A stretch of 64,000 nt of DNA from Zeimonas sp050187175 (GCA_050187175.1 JBFWXS010000007.1:62001-126000), one strand, 5' to 3'. Counted from the first letter of the stretch, positions 22,253-31,141 are shown. Numbers and translations are program-made. Notes: a model not told the origin generated them from the letters alone.

Positions 22253-22768
22253 TCAGGCGATTCGATAGACCCGTTCGCCACCCTGCGGCTTGTCCGAGAC
22301 GATGCACAGACCGAGCTTCTTCTTGAAGGCGCCGGCGAAGGTGCCGCGCACGGTGTGCGCCTGCCAGCCGGTGGCATCGCAGATCTGGCGAACGGTGCTG
22401 CCCTCGGGGCGGCGCAGCATCGCAATCACCTGGGCCTGCTTGCTGTTCTCGCGGGTGCGCGGCTTGGTGTCCGCGCGCTCCTTCGCCCACGTAGCTTCGG
22501 CGGCGGCTACGGCTGCCTCGATTTCGGGGTCAGCTTCCGGAGGCGCGGGTGCGGGGCGCTCGCGTCCCATCGCGTCGTAGCCCTCGGCGGCGACGAACCA
22601 GTCGGTGCCGTCGGTGGTGATCAGTGCGCGGTTGAGCAAGCCGTCGAGAACCTTCTTACGGGCGCCGCCTTTGATGTTGTCGGGGAACCAGACGATCTTG
22701 CCGTCGTTGTGTTCGAGGGCGTAGGCCAGGATTGCGTACTGGGCGGGGGTCAGTTGGCAGGTGGTCAT
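22253..22768 (-). CDS. DUF3489 family protein
   Basis: 171 residues from the ATG at 22768 with AAGGAG upstream. The N-terminal wing A-Q-Y-A-I-L-A-Y-A-L-E-H-N-D-G-K and the C-terminal domain S-K-Q-A-Q-V-I-A-M-L-R-R-P-E-G-S-T-V-R-Q-I-C-D-A-T-G-W-Q-A-H-T-V-R-G-T-F-A are DUF3489, a winged-helix-like family of prophages. It probably binds DNA. Leader copy B precedes it and copy A follows. DUF3489 and DUF2924 commonly occur in the same prophages. Confidence 0.9.
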   Translation of the reverse strand: MTTCQLTPAQYAILAYALEHNDGKIVWFPDNIKGGARKKVLDGLLNRALITTDGTDWFVAAEGYDAMGRERPAPAPPEADPEIEAAVAAAEATWAKERADTKPRTRENSKQAQVIAMLRRPEGSTVRQICDATGWQAHTVRGTFAGAFKKKLGLCIVSDKPQGGERVYRIA

Positions 22769-22801
22769 CTCTTGCTCCTTGCAGGGTTGATCGGGTGACG
22801 T

Positions 22802-22835
22802 GATGAACGCGCTGTTTGCCGGTGAAGCCAAGCGC
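22802..22835 (-). repeat. Leader repeat copy B
   Basis: Plus-strand GATGAACGCGCTGTTTGC...GGTGAAGCCAAGCGC. Nearly identical to copy C, 34 bases upstream of the DUF3489 start. The GCTTGGCTTC just to its right pairs with the repeat to give a 10-bp hairpin unique to this copy. Confidence 0.8.
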
Positions 22836-22860
22836 CTTCTGCTTGGCTTCGCACTTCGCG

Positions 22861-23127
22861 TCAGCTCTTGCGCAACTCGGCGATACCGGCCTGCGCGAGA
22901 TCGAGCGCGGCGGCGTGGAAGGCGGCTTCGGCCACCCAGGGCGCCGCACGGGCGTCGTCGAGCAGTTGCTCCATCACCGTGCGGCTCTTGGCGCGCATGG
23001 CGGCGCAGGCTGCTTCGAGGTCGTCGCGGCTGGCGGCGGCGACTTCCTGGCGGCAGGTGCGTACCAGCACCGTCAACGCAGCCTCGGCGAGCTTGGTGGC
23101 CAGGGTGTCGGGGGTCGTGGTGTTCAT
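22861..23127 (-). CDS. Unknown small helical phage protein
   Basis: 88 residues; AAGGA 8 bases before the ATG at 23127. Nearly all-helical and alanine-rich: L-A-T-K-L-A-E-A-A-L-T-V-L-V-R-T, then D-D-L-E-A-A-C-A-A-M-R-A-K and A-A-F-H-A-A-A-L-D-L-A. No family recognised. It lies between leader copies C and B in a row of similarly organised short genes. Confidence 0.72.
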   Translation of the reverse strand: MNTTTPDTLATKLAEAALTVLVRTCRQEVAAASRDDLEAACAAMRAKSRTVMEQLLDDARAAPWVAEAAFHAAALDLAQAGIAELRKS

Positions 23128-23163
23128 CGTTCGTCCTTTCGATGGGATGGTTCGGGGTGGCGT

Positions 23164-23197
23164 GATGAACGCGCTGTTCGTCGGTGAAGCCAAGCGC
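23164..23197 (-). repeat. Leader repeat copy C
   Basis: Plus-strand GATGAACGCGCTGTTCG...GGTGAAGCCAAGCGC, differing from copy B at two positions in 34 bases, and 37 bases upstream of the 23127 start. Confidence 0.8.
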
Positions 23198-23224
23198 TTC
23201 CTGCTGGTGTTCCGGGGTTGCTGA

Positions 23225-23422
23225 TCAGCTGTTGGCCTTGTCCGACATGGCGGCCTTGCGGCCCTCCTCGACCCCGGCCTTGAAGGCGGCCTCGAGGGCG
23301 TCTCGTACGCACCAGACCGCCACGTCGTGGAAGTCGAGGCTGTCGGACCTGCGTGTCTGCAGCGTCTCGATCCCGAGGTGTTGCTGGGCGATCTGGGTGA
23401 GGAGGGTTTCGAGCTTGCTCAT
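23225..23422 (-). CDS. DUF6900-like small protein
   Basis: 65 residues from the ATG at 23422, with AAGGA 8 bases before it. L-E-T-L-L-T-Q-I-A-Q-Q-H-L-G-I-E-T-L followed by L-D-F-H-D-V-A-V-W-C-V-R-D-A-L-E-A-A-F-K-A-G matches the short DUF6900 domain of prophages. Function unknown. Leader copy D lies upstream. Confidence 0.78.
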   Translation of the reverse strand: MSKLETLLTQIAQQHLGIETLQTRRSDSLDFHDVAVWCVRDALEAAFKAGVEEGRKAAMSDKANS

Positions 23423-23455
23423 ATCGGTGTCCTTCGATGGGGTTGGCGATGGACG

Positions 23456-23489
23456 TATGAACACGCTGTTCTCGATGGAAGCCAAGCGG
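23456..23489 (-). repeat. Leader repeat copy D
   Basis: Plus-strand TATGAACACGCTGTTCTCGATGGAAGCCAAGCGG. The most diverged copy, 34 bases upstream of the gene at 23422, and the first of the four in the direction of transcription. Confidence 0.75.
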
Positions 23490-23527
23490 ATTCCGAAGGA
23501 CCGACAATGAATTGATCGAAGAGGGCA

Positions 23528-24055
23528 ATGGGAATCTCGATTCGGGCTTACGCCCGCCACCGGGGCGTGACCGACACGGCCGTTCACAAGGCGATTCGCA
23601 CAGGGCGCATCGCGCCCGAGGTGGACGGCACCATCGACCCCGACAAGGCCGACCGCGAGTGGGCGCGCAACTCCGAGGCTCCGAAGGCAGGCACTCGCGC
23701 CAAGGCGGTCAAAGCCGCTGTGCCGGAGTCAGCGGCCGATGCTCCTGGCGGACTGCCCGCGGGCGGCGCGTCACTGCTGCAGGCGCGAACCGTCAACGAA
23801 GTGGTGAAGGCGCAGACGAACAAGGTGCGCCTGGCCCGTCTCAAGGGCGAACTGGTCGACCGTCCGCAGGCCATCGCGCATGTGTTCAAGCTGGCGCGCT
23901 CGGAGCGCGATGCGTGGCTGAACTGGCCGGCGCGCATCTCCGCGCAGATGGCGGCCAGGCTCGGCATCGAGCCTCATGCGATGCACGTCGCCCTGGAAGC
24001 TGCAGTGCGTGAGCACCTGCAGGAACTGGGCGAACTGCGCCCCCGGGTGGACTGA
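23528..24055 (+). CDS. Terminase small-subunit-like protein (Nu1 type)
   Basis: 175 residues with GAGGG before the ATG. The N-terminal 40 residues form an HTH (S-I-R-A-Y-A-R-H-R-G-V-T-D-T-A-V-H-K-A-I-R-T-G-R-I) as in lambda Nu1, which binds cos. A linker and a C-terminal helix bundle (A-R-L-K-G-E-L-V-D-R, W-P-A-R-I-S-A-Q-M-A) for contact with the large subunit follow. Its stop overlaps the large terminase start, matching lambda gene order. It should recognise the packaging site and regulate the GpA partner. Confidence 0.85.
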   Translation: MGISIRAYARHRGVTDTAVHKAIRTGRIAPEVDGTIDPDKADREWARNSEAPKAGTRAKAVKAAVPESAADAPGGLPAGGASLLQARTVNEVVKAQTNKVRLARLKGELVDRPQAIAHVFKLARSERDAWLNWPARISAQMAARLGIEPHAMHVALEAAVREHLQELGELRPRVD

Positions 24056-26028
24056 TGCTGGACGTCGACTACGAAGGCGCGGCCGAGATCGAGCGCGCTT
24101 GGCGCGAGGGGCTGACGCCAGATCCGCTGCTCACGGTGTCCGAGTGGTCGGACCGGCATCGGATGTTGTCCAGCAAGGCATCGGCCGAGCCGGGACGCTG
24201 GCGGACCAGCCGCACGCCGTACCTCAAGGCGATCATGGACTGCCTGTCGCCGACCTCGCCGGTCGAGCGCGTGGTGTTCATGAAGGCCGCGCAGCTCGGC
24301 GCGACCGAGATGGGATCGAACTGGATCGGCTACGTGATCCACCACGCGCCGGGGCCGATGATGGCGGTCTGGCCGACGGTGGAGATGGCCAAGCGCAACT
24401 CCAAGCAGCGGATCGATCCGCTGATCGAGGAGTCAGCCGCGCTGGCCGAACTGATCGCACCGGCGCGCAGCCGCGACTCGGGTAACACGATCCTGGCCAA
24501 GGAGTTCCGGGGCGGCGTGCTGGTGATGACCGGTGCCAACAGTGCGGTGGGCTTGCGCTCGATGCCGGTGCGCTACCTGTTCCTCGACGAGGTGGACGGC
24601 TATCCCCTGGACGTCGAGGGCGAAGGCGACGCGATCTCGCTGGCCGAGGCGCGCACGCGAACTTTCGCGCGCCGCAAGATCTTCATCGTCTCGACGCCGA
24701 CGATCTCGGGCGCGAGTGCTATCGAGCGCGAGTACGACGCGAGCGACCAACGGAGGTACTTCGTGCCGTGTCCGCACTGCTCGCACCGACAGTGGCTACG
24801 CTTCGAGCAACTGCGCTGGGAACGCGGGCAGCCCGACTCGGCGGCGTACATCTGCGAGTCCTGCGACGCCTCGATTGCCGAGCACCACAAGACGTGGATG
24901 CTCGAACACGGCGAGTGGCGCGCACTGGTGCCGGAGAACGGCATCAAGACGGCGGGCTTCCATCTGTCCTCGCTGTACAGCCCGGTCGGGTGGCGCAGCT
25001 GGCGGGACATCGCCGCCGCCTGGGAAAGCGCCGTGAGCAAGGAGTCAGGTTCGGCAGCGGCGATCAAGACCTTCAAGAACACCGAGCTCGGCGAGACCTG
25101 GGTCGAGGAAGGCGAAGCCCCAGATTGGCAGCGGCTGGTCGAGCGCCGTGAGGACTACCCGCTGGGCAGGGTCCCGGAGGATGGGCTGCTGCTGGTGGGC
25201 GGCGCCGACGTGCAGAAGGACCGCATCGAGGCGTCGATCTGGGCCTTCGGCCGCGGCAAGGCCTCGTGGCTGGTGGAGCACCGCGTGCTGATGGGCGACA
25301 CCGCCCGTGACGCGGTGTGGAAGCGCCTGGCGGAGTTGATCGCGGAGAGCTGGACCCACGCATCGGGTTCGGCCATGCCGCTGGCGCGCTTTGCGCTGGA
25401 CACTGGTTTTGCGACGCAGGAGGCCTACGCCTTCGTGCGCGCCTGCCACGACCCGCGCGTGATGCCGGTCAAGGGGGTGCCCCGCGGCGCGGCGCTGATC
25501 GGCACGCCGACGGCGGTCGATGTCTCGCAGGCCGGCAAGAAGCTGCGCCGGGGCATCAAGGTCTACAGCGTGGCGGTCGGTATCGCCAAGCTCGAGTTCT
25601 ACAACAACCTGCGCAAGAGCGCGGACGTCGATGAGGACGGCATGACGGTCACATACCCGGCCGGATTCGTTCACCTGCCGAAGATTGACGCCGAGTTCAT
25701 CCAGCAGCTCTGCGCCGAACAACTGATCACGCGCCGCGACCGCAACGGCTTCCCGATCCGCGAGTGGCAAAAGATGCGCGAGCGCAACGAGGCGCTGGAC
25801 TGCTACGTGTACGCCCGGGCCGCCGCGAGTGCGGCCGGGCTGGACCGTTTCGAGGAACGCCACTGGCGCGAACTCGAACGACAACTCGGGATGGAGCGGC
25901 CACCGGATGAGCCGCCACCGATTCAACCCTTCGATGCAGACGAGGCCACCCACAGCGGTGGCCTCGCTGTTTCTGGCAATCGCAATACCGGCCGGCGCGT
26001 GATCAAGAGCCGCTGGCTGACCCGCTGA
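24055..26028 (+). CDS. Terminase large subunit, GpA family
   Basis: 657 residues, normal for lambda GpA. The ATPase has a K-A-A-Q-L-G-A-T-E Walker-A-like loop at 77-85 and Walker B Y-L-F-L-D-E-V-D with D178/E179. A zinc-finger-like C-P-H-C ... C-E-S-C lies near residues 240-275. The nuclease domain begins near residue 380 (G-G-A-D-V-Q-K-D-R-I-E), with later acidic residues. It powers packaging and cuts concatemers. The first ATG overlaps the small-subunit stop. Confidence 0.95.
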   Translation: MLDVDYEGAAEIERAWREGLTPDPLLTVSEWSDRHRMLSSKASAEPGRWRTSRTPYLKAIMDCLSPTSPVERVVFMKAAQLGATEMGSNWIGYVIHHAPGPMMAVWPTVEMAKRNSKQRIDPLIEESAALAELIAPARSRDSGNTILAKEFRGGVLVMTGANSAVGLRSMPVRYLFLDEVDGYPLDVEGEGDAISLAEARTRTFARRKIFIVSTPTISGASAIEREYDASDQRRYFVPCPHCSHRQWLRFEQLRWERGQPDSAAYICESCDASIAEHHKTWMLEHGEWRALVPENGIKTAGFHLSSLYSPVGWRSWRDIAAAWESAVSKESGSAAAIKTFKNTELGETWVEEGEAPDWQRLVERREDYPLGRVPEDGLLLVGGADVQKDRIEASIWAFGRGKASWLVEHRVLMGDTARDAVWKRLAELIAESWTHASGSAMPLARFALDTGFATQEAYAFVRACHDPRVMPVKGVPRGAALIGTPTAVDVSQAGKKLRRGIKVYSVAVGIAKLEFYNNLRKSADVDEDGMTVTYPAGFVHLPKIDAEFIQQLCAEQLITRRDRNGFPIREWQKMRERNEALDCYVYARAAASAAGLDRFEERHWRELERQLGMERPPDEPPPIQPFDADEATHSGGLAVSGNRNTGRRVIKSRWLTR

Positions 26029-26036
26029 GGATCTTC

Positions 26037-26243
26037 GTGACCTACACCACCACCCAACTCGACGCGCTCAAGCGCGCGCTGGCCACCGGCGAGCGCCGTG
26101 TGAGCTTCGCCGACAAGACGGTCGAGTACCGCTCGGTCGAGGAACTGCAGGCGGCCATCCGGACCGTTGAAGGCGAGCTCGCACGCAGCACTGGGGCAAG
26201 TCGCAAGCGCCAGATCCGCGTCACCACGGCGAAGGGCTTCTGA
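26037..26243 (+). CDS. gpW-like head-tail joining protein
   Basis: 68 residues from GTG 26037, with GAGG 8 bases upstream. L-D-A-L-K-R-A-L-A-T-G-E-R-R-V-S-F-A-D-K-T-V-E-Y-R-S-V-E-E-L is the lambda gpW fold pattern: helix, beta-hairpin, helix. gpW plugs the portal so that DNA stays in and tails attach. The stop overlaps the portal ATG (TGATG). Confidence 0.9.
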   Translation: MTYTTTQLDALKRALATGERRVSFADKTVEYRSVEELQAAIRTVEGELARSTGASRKRQIRVTTAKGF

Positions 26244-27742
26244 TGACCTGGATCGCCAAGCTTCGTGGCCTGCTCGGGCAGCAACCGTTTCACGAGGCCG
26301 CTGGCCGAGGACGGCGCTCGCTGGCCTGGATGCCGGGCAACCCAGGCGCGGTGGCCGCCATGTTGGCCACCAGCACCGAGCTGCGCATCAAGAGCCGCGA
26401 CCTGGTGAGGCGCAATGCGTGGGCGCAGGCCGGGATCGAGGCCTTCGTCGCCAACGCTGTCGGCACTGGCATTAAGCCGCAGAGCCTGTCGACGGACGAG
26501 CGCTTCAAGACGGACGTCCAGGCTCTGTGGCGCGACTGGACCGAGGAAGCGGACGCTGCCGGCCAGACCGACTTCTACGGCCTGCAGGCGCTGGCATGTC
26601 GGGCGATGCTCGAAGGCGGCGAGTGCTTGATCCGTCTGCGCCCCCGCCGGCCGGAGGACGGACTCGCGGTGCCGTTGCAGCTTCAGCTGCTGGAGCCCGA
26701 GCACCTGCCGATCAGCCTCAACACCGAGCTGCCCTCCGGCAACGTCGTGCGCGCCGGCATCGAGTTCGATGCGATGGGGCGCCGGGTGGCCTACCACCTG
26801 TACCGCTCGCACCCTGAGGACGGTCGGCTGGCCCCGATGTCGGGCCAGGGTGGACTGGACACGGTCCGCATCCCAGCGTCCGAGATCATCCACCTCTACC
26901 GCGTGCTGCGCCCCGGCCAGATCCGCGGCGAGCCGTGGCTGTCCCGGGCCCTCGTCAAGCTCAACGAGCTGGATCAGTACGACGACGCCGAGCTGGTGCG
27001 CAAGAAGACCGCTGCGATGTTCGCCGGCTTCGTGACCCGCCAGAGCCCCGAGGACAACCTGATGGGCGAAGGCGCCGCTGACGGCGAGGGCGTCTCGCTG
27101 GCCGGTCTGGAGCCTGGAACGCTGCAGATCCTGGAGCCTGGCGAGGACATCAAGTTCTCCGACCCCGCTGACGTCGGCGGCTCCTACTCCGAGTTCCTGC
27201 GCACCCAGTTCCGCGCCGTGGCCTCGGCCATCGGCATCACCTACGAGCAGCTGACCGGTGACCTCACCGGCGTCAACTACTCGTCCATCCGTGCCGGGAT
27301 GCTGGAGTTCCGCCGCCGTTGCGAGATGGTCCAGCACGGCGTGTTGGTGCATCAGATGTGCCGCCCGGTGTGGGCCGCGTGGATGAAGCAGGCGGTGCTG
27401 GCCGGGGCCATCGATGCCCCGGGATTCGCCCGAGGTGGCGCCGCTCGCCGCCGGCAATACCTGCAGGCCAAGTGGATTCCGCAGGGTTGGCAGTGGGTCG
27501 ACCCGGAGAAGGAGTTCAAGGCCATGTTGCTCGCCATCCGCGCGGGCCTGATGAGCCGCTCCGAAGCGATCTCGGCCTTCGGCTACGACGCCGAGGACGT
27601 CGACCGCGAGATCGCTGCCGACAACCGCCGCGCTGACGACCTCGGGCTGATCTTCGATTCCGATCCGCGCCGCACCTCCAAGGACGGCGGCAGTGCGGAG
27701 CCGAACCGATCCGCCGACAACGCCATGCCCGTATCGAACTGA
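26243..27742 (+). CDS. Phage portal protein, lambda B family
   Basis: 499 residues. R-R-N-A-W-A-Q-A-G-I-E-A-F-V-A-N-A-V-G-T-G-I, the W-x-D-W central helix, R-A-M-L-E-G-G-E-C-L-I-R-L and the I-H-L-Y-R-V-L-R-P-G-Q-I-R-G-E-P-W-L region are lambda-type portal signatures. The dodecameric portal is the DNA channel of the procapsid. It is followed by a protease gene, as in lambda B-C. Confidence 0.95.
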   Translation: MTWIAKLRGLLGQQPFHEAAGRGRRSLAWMPGNPGAVAAMLATSTELRIKSRDLVRRNAWAQAGIEAFVANAVGTGIKPQSLSTDERFKTDVQALWRDWTEEADAAGQTDFYGLQALACRAMLEGGECLIRLRPRRPEDGLAVPLQLQLLEPEHLPISLNTELPSGNVVRAGIEFDAMGRRVAYHLYRSHPEDGRLAPMSGQGGLDTVRIPASEIIHLYRVLRPGQIRGEPWLSRALVKLNELDQYDDAELVRKKTAAMFAGFVTRQSPEDNLMGEGAADGEGVSLAGLEPGTLQILEPGEDIKFSDPADVGGSYSEFLRTQFRAVASAIGITYEQLTGDLTGVNYSSIRAGMLEFRRRCEMVQHGVLVHQMCRPVWAAWMKQAVLAGAIDAPGFARGGAARRRQYLQAKWIPQGWQWVDPEKEFKAMLLAIRAGLMSRSEAISAFGYDAEDVDREIAADNRRADDLGLIFDSDPRRTSKDGGSAEPNRSADNAMPVSN

Positions 27743-27763
27743 GGCGACCTGAAAGACCACCCC

Positions 27764-29008
27764 ATGACTCTGTTGCCCCACGTCGCGGCACGCCTCTTTG
27801 GCGCGCCGCTGCTGATCCATCGCCCGAAGCTCGACGTGATCCTGGCAGTCCTCGGCCCCCGCGTCGGCTTGTCCGATCTGGCCGCGCCAAGCGGCTACAC
27901 GCCGCCGGAGCGCAGCCCCAGCCATGCAAACGCCAAGGTGGCCGTGATCCCGATCCACGGCACCCTGGTGCGCCGAACCATCGGCCTCGAGGCTGAGTCG
28001 GGGTTGACCAGCTATTCGGCCATCGCAAGCCAGATCGACGCGGCGCTGGCCAGCCCTGAGGTCGCTGCAATCCTGCTGGATGTGGATTCGCCGGGCGGCG
28101 AGTCGGGTGGCGTGTTCGATCTCGCCGACCGCATTCGCGCGGCGGCACAGGTCAAGCCTGTCTGGGCAGTGGCCAACGACATGGCCTTCTCCGCTGCGTA
28201 CGCGCTGGCCTCAGCGGCGACCAAGGTGTTCGTCTCGCGCACCGGGGGTGTCGGCTCGATTGGCGTCATCGCAATGCACGTCGACCAGTCCGAGAAGGAC
28301 GCGCAAGACGGCGTTCGCTACACCGCCGTGTTCGCGGGCGACCGCAAGAACGATCTCAACCCCCACGAGCCGATCTCGGACGAAGCCCACGCCTTCCTCA
28401 AGGCGGAGGTGAACCGCGTCTACGGGCTGTTCGTCGAGACGGTGGCCCGGCACCGCGGCATCGAGACGAGCGCGGTGCGCGACACCGAAGCCGGCCTGTT
28501 CTTCGGCCAGGCGGCTGTCGCCATCGGTCTGGCCGACGCCATCGGCACGTTCGACGTCGCGCTGTCCCAGCTCCTCGATTCCGTTTCCCCACTCCCGAAT
28601 CTGGCGGCGAGCCACTCGGGCCATTTCCGCAACCTCCAGATGGAGTCCTACATGAATGATCGATCCGACCCCGCTCCTGCTGATCGGCCTGCTGCTGATC
28701 GTGCTGGCCCTGTTCCTCAACCGTCGCCCACCTCCGCGATGAGCGTGGCCGACGCCGTCGAGATCGCCCAGACCTGCACGCTCGCCGGTCGCACCGACCT
28801 CATCGCGGGCTTCCTGGAAGCCCAAGCCTCGCCGGCCAAGGTACGCAGCCAGCTCCTGACAGCCCAAGCCGACGCGTCGCCCGAGATCGTCACCCGCATC
28901 GGACCCGACGCCGCCGCCACGGCGGCCACGGTCGCAGCGGGCAACCCGCTAGTCGATGCGGCCAAGCAACTGGCCGCGAAGTCCGCAGCCCTAAAGAAGG
29001 AGATCTGA
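27764..29008 (+). CDS. S49-family capsid maturation protease/scaffold
   Basis: 414 residues. The S49 protease covers about 55-270, with L-D-V-D-S-P-G-G-E near 105-113 and the catalytic serine in A-F-S-A-A-Y-A-L-A-S (S143); G-G-V-G-S-I-G-V follows. The C-terminal 110 residues are an Ala/Pro-rich linker and a helical tail that, as in lambda C/Nu3, may also be made from an internal start as scaffold (candidate M near 305 in S-A-M-S-V-A-D). It cleaves scaffold and portal during head assembly. Confidence 0.93.
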   Translation: MTLLPHVAARLFGAPLLIHRPKLDVILAVLGPRVGLSDLAAPSGYTPPERSPSHANAKVAVIPIHGTLVRRTIGLEAESGLTSYSAIASQIDAALASPEVAAILLDVDSPGGESGGVFDLADRIRAAAQVKPVWAVANDMAFSAAYALASAATKVFVSRTGGVGSIGVIAMHVDQSEKDAQDGVRYTAVFAGDRKNDLNPHEPISDEAHAFLKAEVNRVYGLFVETVARHRGIETSAVRDTEAGLFFGQAAVAIGLADAIGTFDVALSQLLDSVSPLPNLAASHSGHFRNLQMESYMNDRSDPAPADRPAADRAGPVPQPSPTSAMSVADAVEIAQTCTLAGRTDLIAGFLEAQASPAKVRSQLLTAQADASPEIVTRIGPDAAATAATVAAGNPLVDAAKQLAAKSAALKKEI

Positions 29009-29009
29009 C

Positions 29010-29390
29010 ATGCCGACCGTTTTCACCGAATCCATGAACTTGGGCGACCTGCTCAAGTACGAGGCCCCGAATCTGTACTCGCGCGACCGCGTCACCGTCG
29101 CCGCCGGCCAGAACCTGCCGCTCGGCGCGGTCGTCGGCGTGGTCACCGCCACGGGCAAGGTCAAGCAGATCGACCCGTCCGCCACCGATGGCACGCAGGT
29201 CGCCGCCGGCGTTCTGATGCAGGCCTGCGACGCCGCGCTCGCCGAGCGTACCGACGGCCTGATCGTTGCCCGCCACGCCATCGTCTCCGACCACGCCCTG
29301 CAGTGGCCGACTGGCATCACCACCGGCGAGCAGCAGGCCGCCGTTGCCCAACTCAAGTCGCTGGGCGTCCTCGTTCGCCAGGGAGTCTGA
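29010..29390 (+). CDS. Head decoration protein, lambda D family
   Basis: 126 residues. The order of segments G-D-L-L-K-Y-E, Y-S-R-D-R-V-T-V-A-A-G-Q-N-L, G-x-V-V-G-V and A-A-G-V-L-M-Q matches the HDPD family. It trimerises on the expanded capsid to stabilise it against packaged DNA. It begins one base after the protease stop and precedes the major capsid gene, the lambda order. Confidence 0.92.
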   Translation: MPTVFTESMNLGDLLKYEAPNLYSRDRVTVAAGQNLPLGAVVGVVTATGKVKQIDPSATDGTQVAAGVLMQACDAALAERTDGLIVARHAIVSDHALQWPTGITTGEQQAAVAQLKSLGVLVRQGV

Positions 29391-29392
29391 CC

Positions 29393-30403
29393 ATGCAGAA
29401 CATCTTCGAAAACCCCGCCTTCTCGATGTCGGCGCTGACCACCGCCATCAACTTCCTGCCCAACAACTACGACCGCCTTGGCGCGATGGGCCTGTTCGTC
29501 GACAAGCCGCAGCGCTTCCGCTCGGTCGTCGTCGAGGAGCAGAACGGCGTGCTCACGCTGCTGCCGACGCTGCCGCCCGGCTCGCCCGGCACCGTGGGCG
29601 TTCGTGGCAAGCGCAAAGTGCGCTCCTTCACCATCCCCCACATTCCGCACGACGACGTGATCCTGCCCGAGGAGGTTCAGGGCATCCGCGCCTTCGGGTC
29701 GGAGACAGAACTGCAGACCGTGGCGGGCGTGATGGCGCAGCACCTGCAGACGATGCGCAACAAGCATGCGATCACGCTGGAGCACCTGCGCTTCGGTGCG
29801 CTCAAGGGCCAGATCCTGGACGCCGACGGCAGCGTGATCTACGACCTCTACAACGAGTTCGAGATCACGCCCAAGACCTTCACGTTCAACATCTCCGACC
29901 CGGCGAGCGGCTTCGACGTCAAGAAGACCTGCCTGGACATCGCCCGATACGTCGACGACAAGCTCCAGGGCGAACGGATGACGGGCCTCCATGCCTTCGT
30001 CGGCGAGGACTTCTTCGATGCGCTGACCGGGCACGACGAGGTCAAGGCGGCCTACGACCGCTGGCAGGACGGCCAGGCTCTGCGCACTGACATGCGCGCG
30101 GGCTTCACGTTCGCCGGCATCACCTTCGAGGAGCACAGGGGTCGGGCGGCCGCACCGGGCAGCACGGTGCGGCGCTTCGTCGAAGCCGACGAGGGGCACA
30201 TCCTGCCGCTGGGCACGATGGACACCTTCGCCACCTACTACGCGCCGGCCGACTTCAACGAGACGGCCAACACGGTGGCACTGCCGCTGTATGCCAAGCA
30301 GGAGCCGCGCAAGTTCGACCGCGGCACCGACCTGCACACGCAGGCCAACCCGCTGCCGCTGTGCCACCGCCCGGCGCTGCTGGTCAAGCTGGTGATGACC
30401 TGA
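29393..30403 (+). CDS. Major capsid protein, lambda E family
   Basis: 336 residues, the usual E length. I-N-F-L-P-N-N-Y-D-R-L-G-A-M-G-L-F, V-V-V-E-E-Q-N-G-V-L-T-L-L-P, the F-T-I-P-H-I-P-H-D-D loop and C-terminal Y-A-P-A-D-F-N-E-T-A-N-T are family hallmarks of the HK97-fold lambda E capsid. It forms the head shell. The stop overlaps the next ATG (TGATG). Confidence 0.95.
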   Translation: MQNIFENPAFSMSALTTAINFLPNNYDRLGAMGLFVDKPQRFRSVVVEEQNGVLTLLPTLPPGSPGTVGVRGKRKVRSFTIPHIPHDDVILPEEVQGIRAFGSETELQTVAGVMAQHLQTMRNKHAITLEHLRFGALKGQILDADGSVIYDLYNEFEITPKTFTFNISDPASGFDVKKTCLDIARYVDDKLQGERMTGLHAFVGEDFFDALTGHDEVKAAYDRWQDGQALRTDMRAGFTFAGITFEEHRGRAAAPGSTVRRFVEADEGHILPLGTMDTFATYYAPADFNETANTVALPLYAKQEPRKFDRGTDLHTQANPLPLCHRPALLVKLVMT

Positions 30404-30687
30404 TGGGCATCGTCGAACGCCTCTACGAGGCGGCGGCGAATGCGGGCCTTTTGGTGAGCGCCGAGGTGGCTGGCCGAACGGTGTCGGTCGGCTTCCTGTG
30501 CATCGACGACAACCTGCTCGACGGGCTGGTCCGTTCGGCGGCCTACACGATCACCTACCCGCTGTCTCTGCTTCCCGATCTGGAGGCAGGGCACACCGTC
30601 GTGATCGCAGGCCAGACCTACCAGGTGCGCGATGTGCGCGCCATCGGCGACGGGACCGAGCGTCGCGCCGATCTCACTCGGCTGTAG
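30403..30687 (+). CDS. Head-tail connector-like protein
   Basis: 94 residues. Two beta-rich segments (V-S-V-G-F-L-C-I-D-D-N, then G-H-T-V-V-I-A-G-Q-T-Y-Q-V-R-D-V) resemble phage head-closure proteins that occupy this place, analogous to lambda FII; homologues are often mislabelled as sugar-transporter ATP-binding proteins. It is the first gene after the capsid. Identification rests on position more than sequence. Confidence 0.7.
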   Translation: MGIVERLYEAAANAGLLVSAEVAGRTVSVGFLCIDDNLLDGLVRSAAYTITYPLSLLPDLEAGHTVVIAGQTYQVRDVRAIGDGTERRADLTRL

Positions 30688-30696
30688 GCGGTGGCG

Positions 30697-31137
30697 ATGA
30701 ACTCGATCCGCGAGCAGATCCTGCTGGCGGTGATGGCGGTTGTCCGTCCCACTGCCGAGGGGCTGGGCGCCACCGTCCACCGCTCCCCGACGGTGGCCAT
30801 CGGCCGGGACCTATGCCCGGCGCTGGTTGTGTTCCCCGAGTCGGATGCGATCACCGAGCGTGCCAATGACCGCGTCACGCGCGAGCTGACCGTTCGCGTC
30901 GTCGCCCTGGCCCGGGCCGTCCCGCCCGTCGCACCCGAGGCCGAGGCCGACCGGCTGCTCACCGCCGCGCACGCGGCGTTGATGGCGGATCTGAACCTCG
31001 GTGGCCTCGCTCTCGGCATCCGAGAGCAGGAGTGCGAGTGGGAGGTGGAAGACGCCGACGCCGTGGCCGCCGCCATCCCGGCGCGCTACGCGATCACCTA
31101 CCGGACGCTTGCGCGCGACCTCTCCTCACCAGGATGA
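30697..31137 (+). CDS. Minor tail (U-like) protein
   Basis: 146 residues from the ATG at 30697; an in-frame GTG at 30691 is less likely. An N-terminal helix (I-R-E-Q-I-L-L-A-V-M-A-V) and a regular beta pattern (A-L-V-V-F-P-E-S-D, E-L-T-V-R-V-V-A-L-A, Y-A-I-T-Y-R-T) are typical of tail-terminator proteins such as lambda gpU, with the gene in the same place. Function is by synteny. Confidence 0.7.
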   Translation: MNSIREQILLAVMAVVRPTAEGLGATVHRSPTVAIGRDLCPALVVFPESDAITERANDRVTRELTVRVVALARAVPPVAPEAEADRLLTAAHAALMADLNLGGLALGIREQECEWEVEDADAVAAAIPARYAITYRTLARDLSSPG

Positions 31138-31141
31138 ACCT

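Noticed and set aside
22192..23489. CRISPR-like array
   Set aside because: Four similar units occur, but they are hundreds of bases apart with genes between and have no uniform spacers or cas genes.
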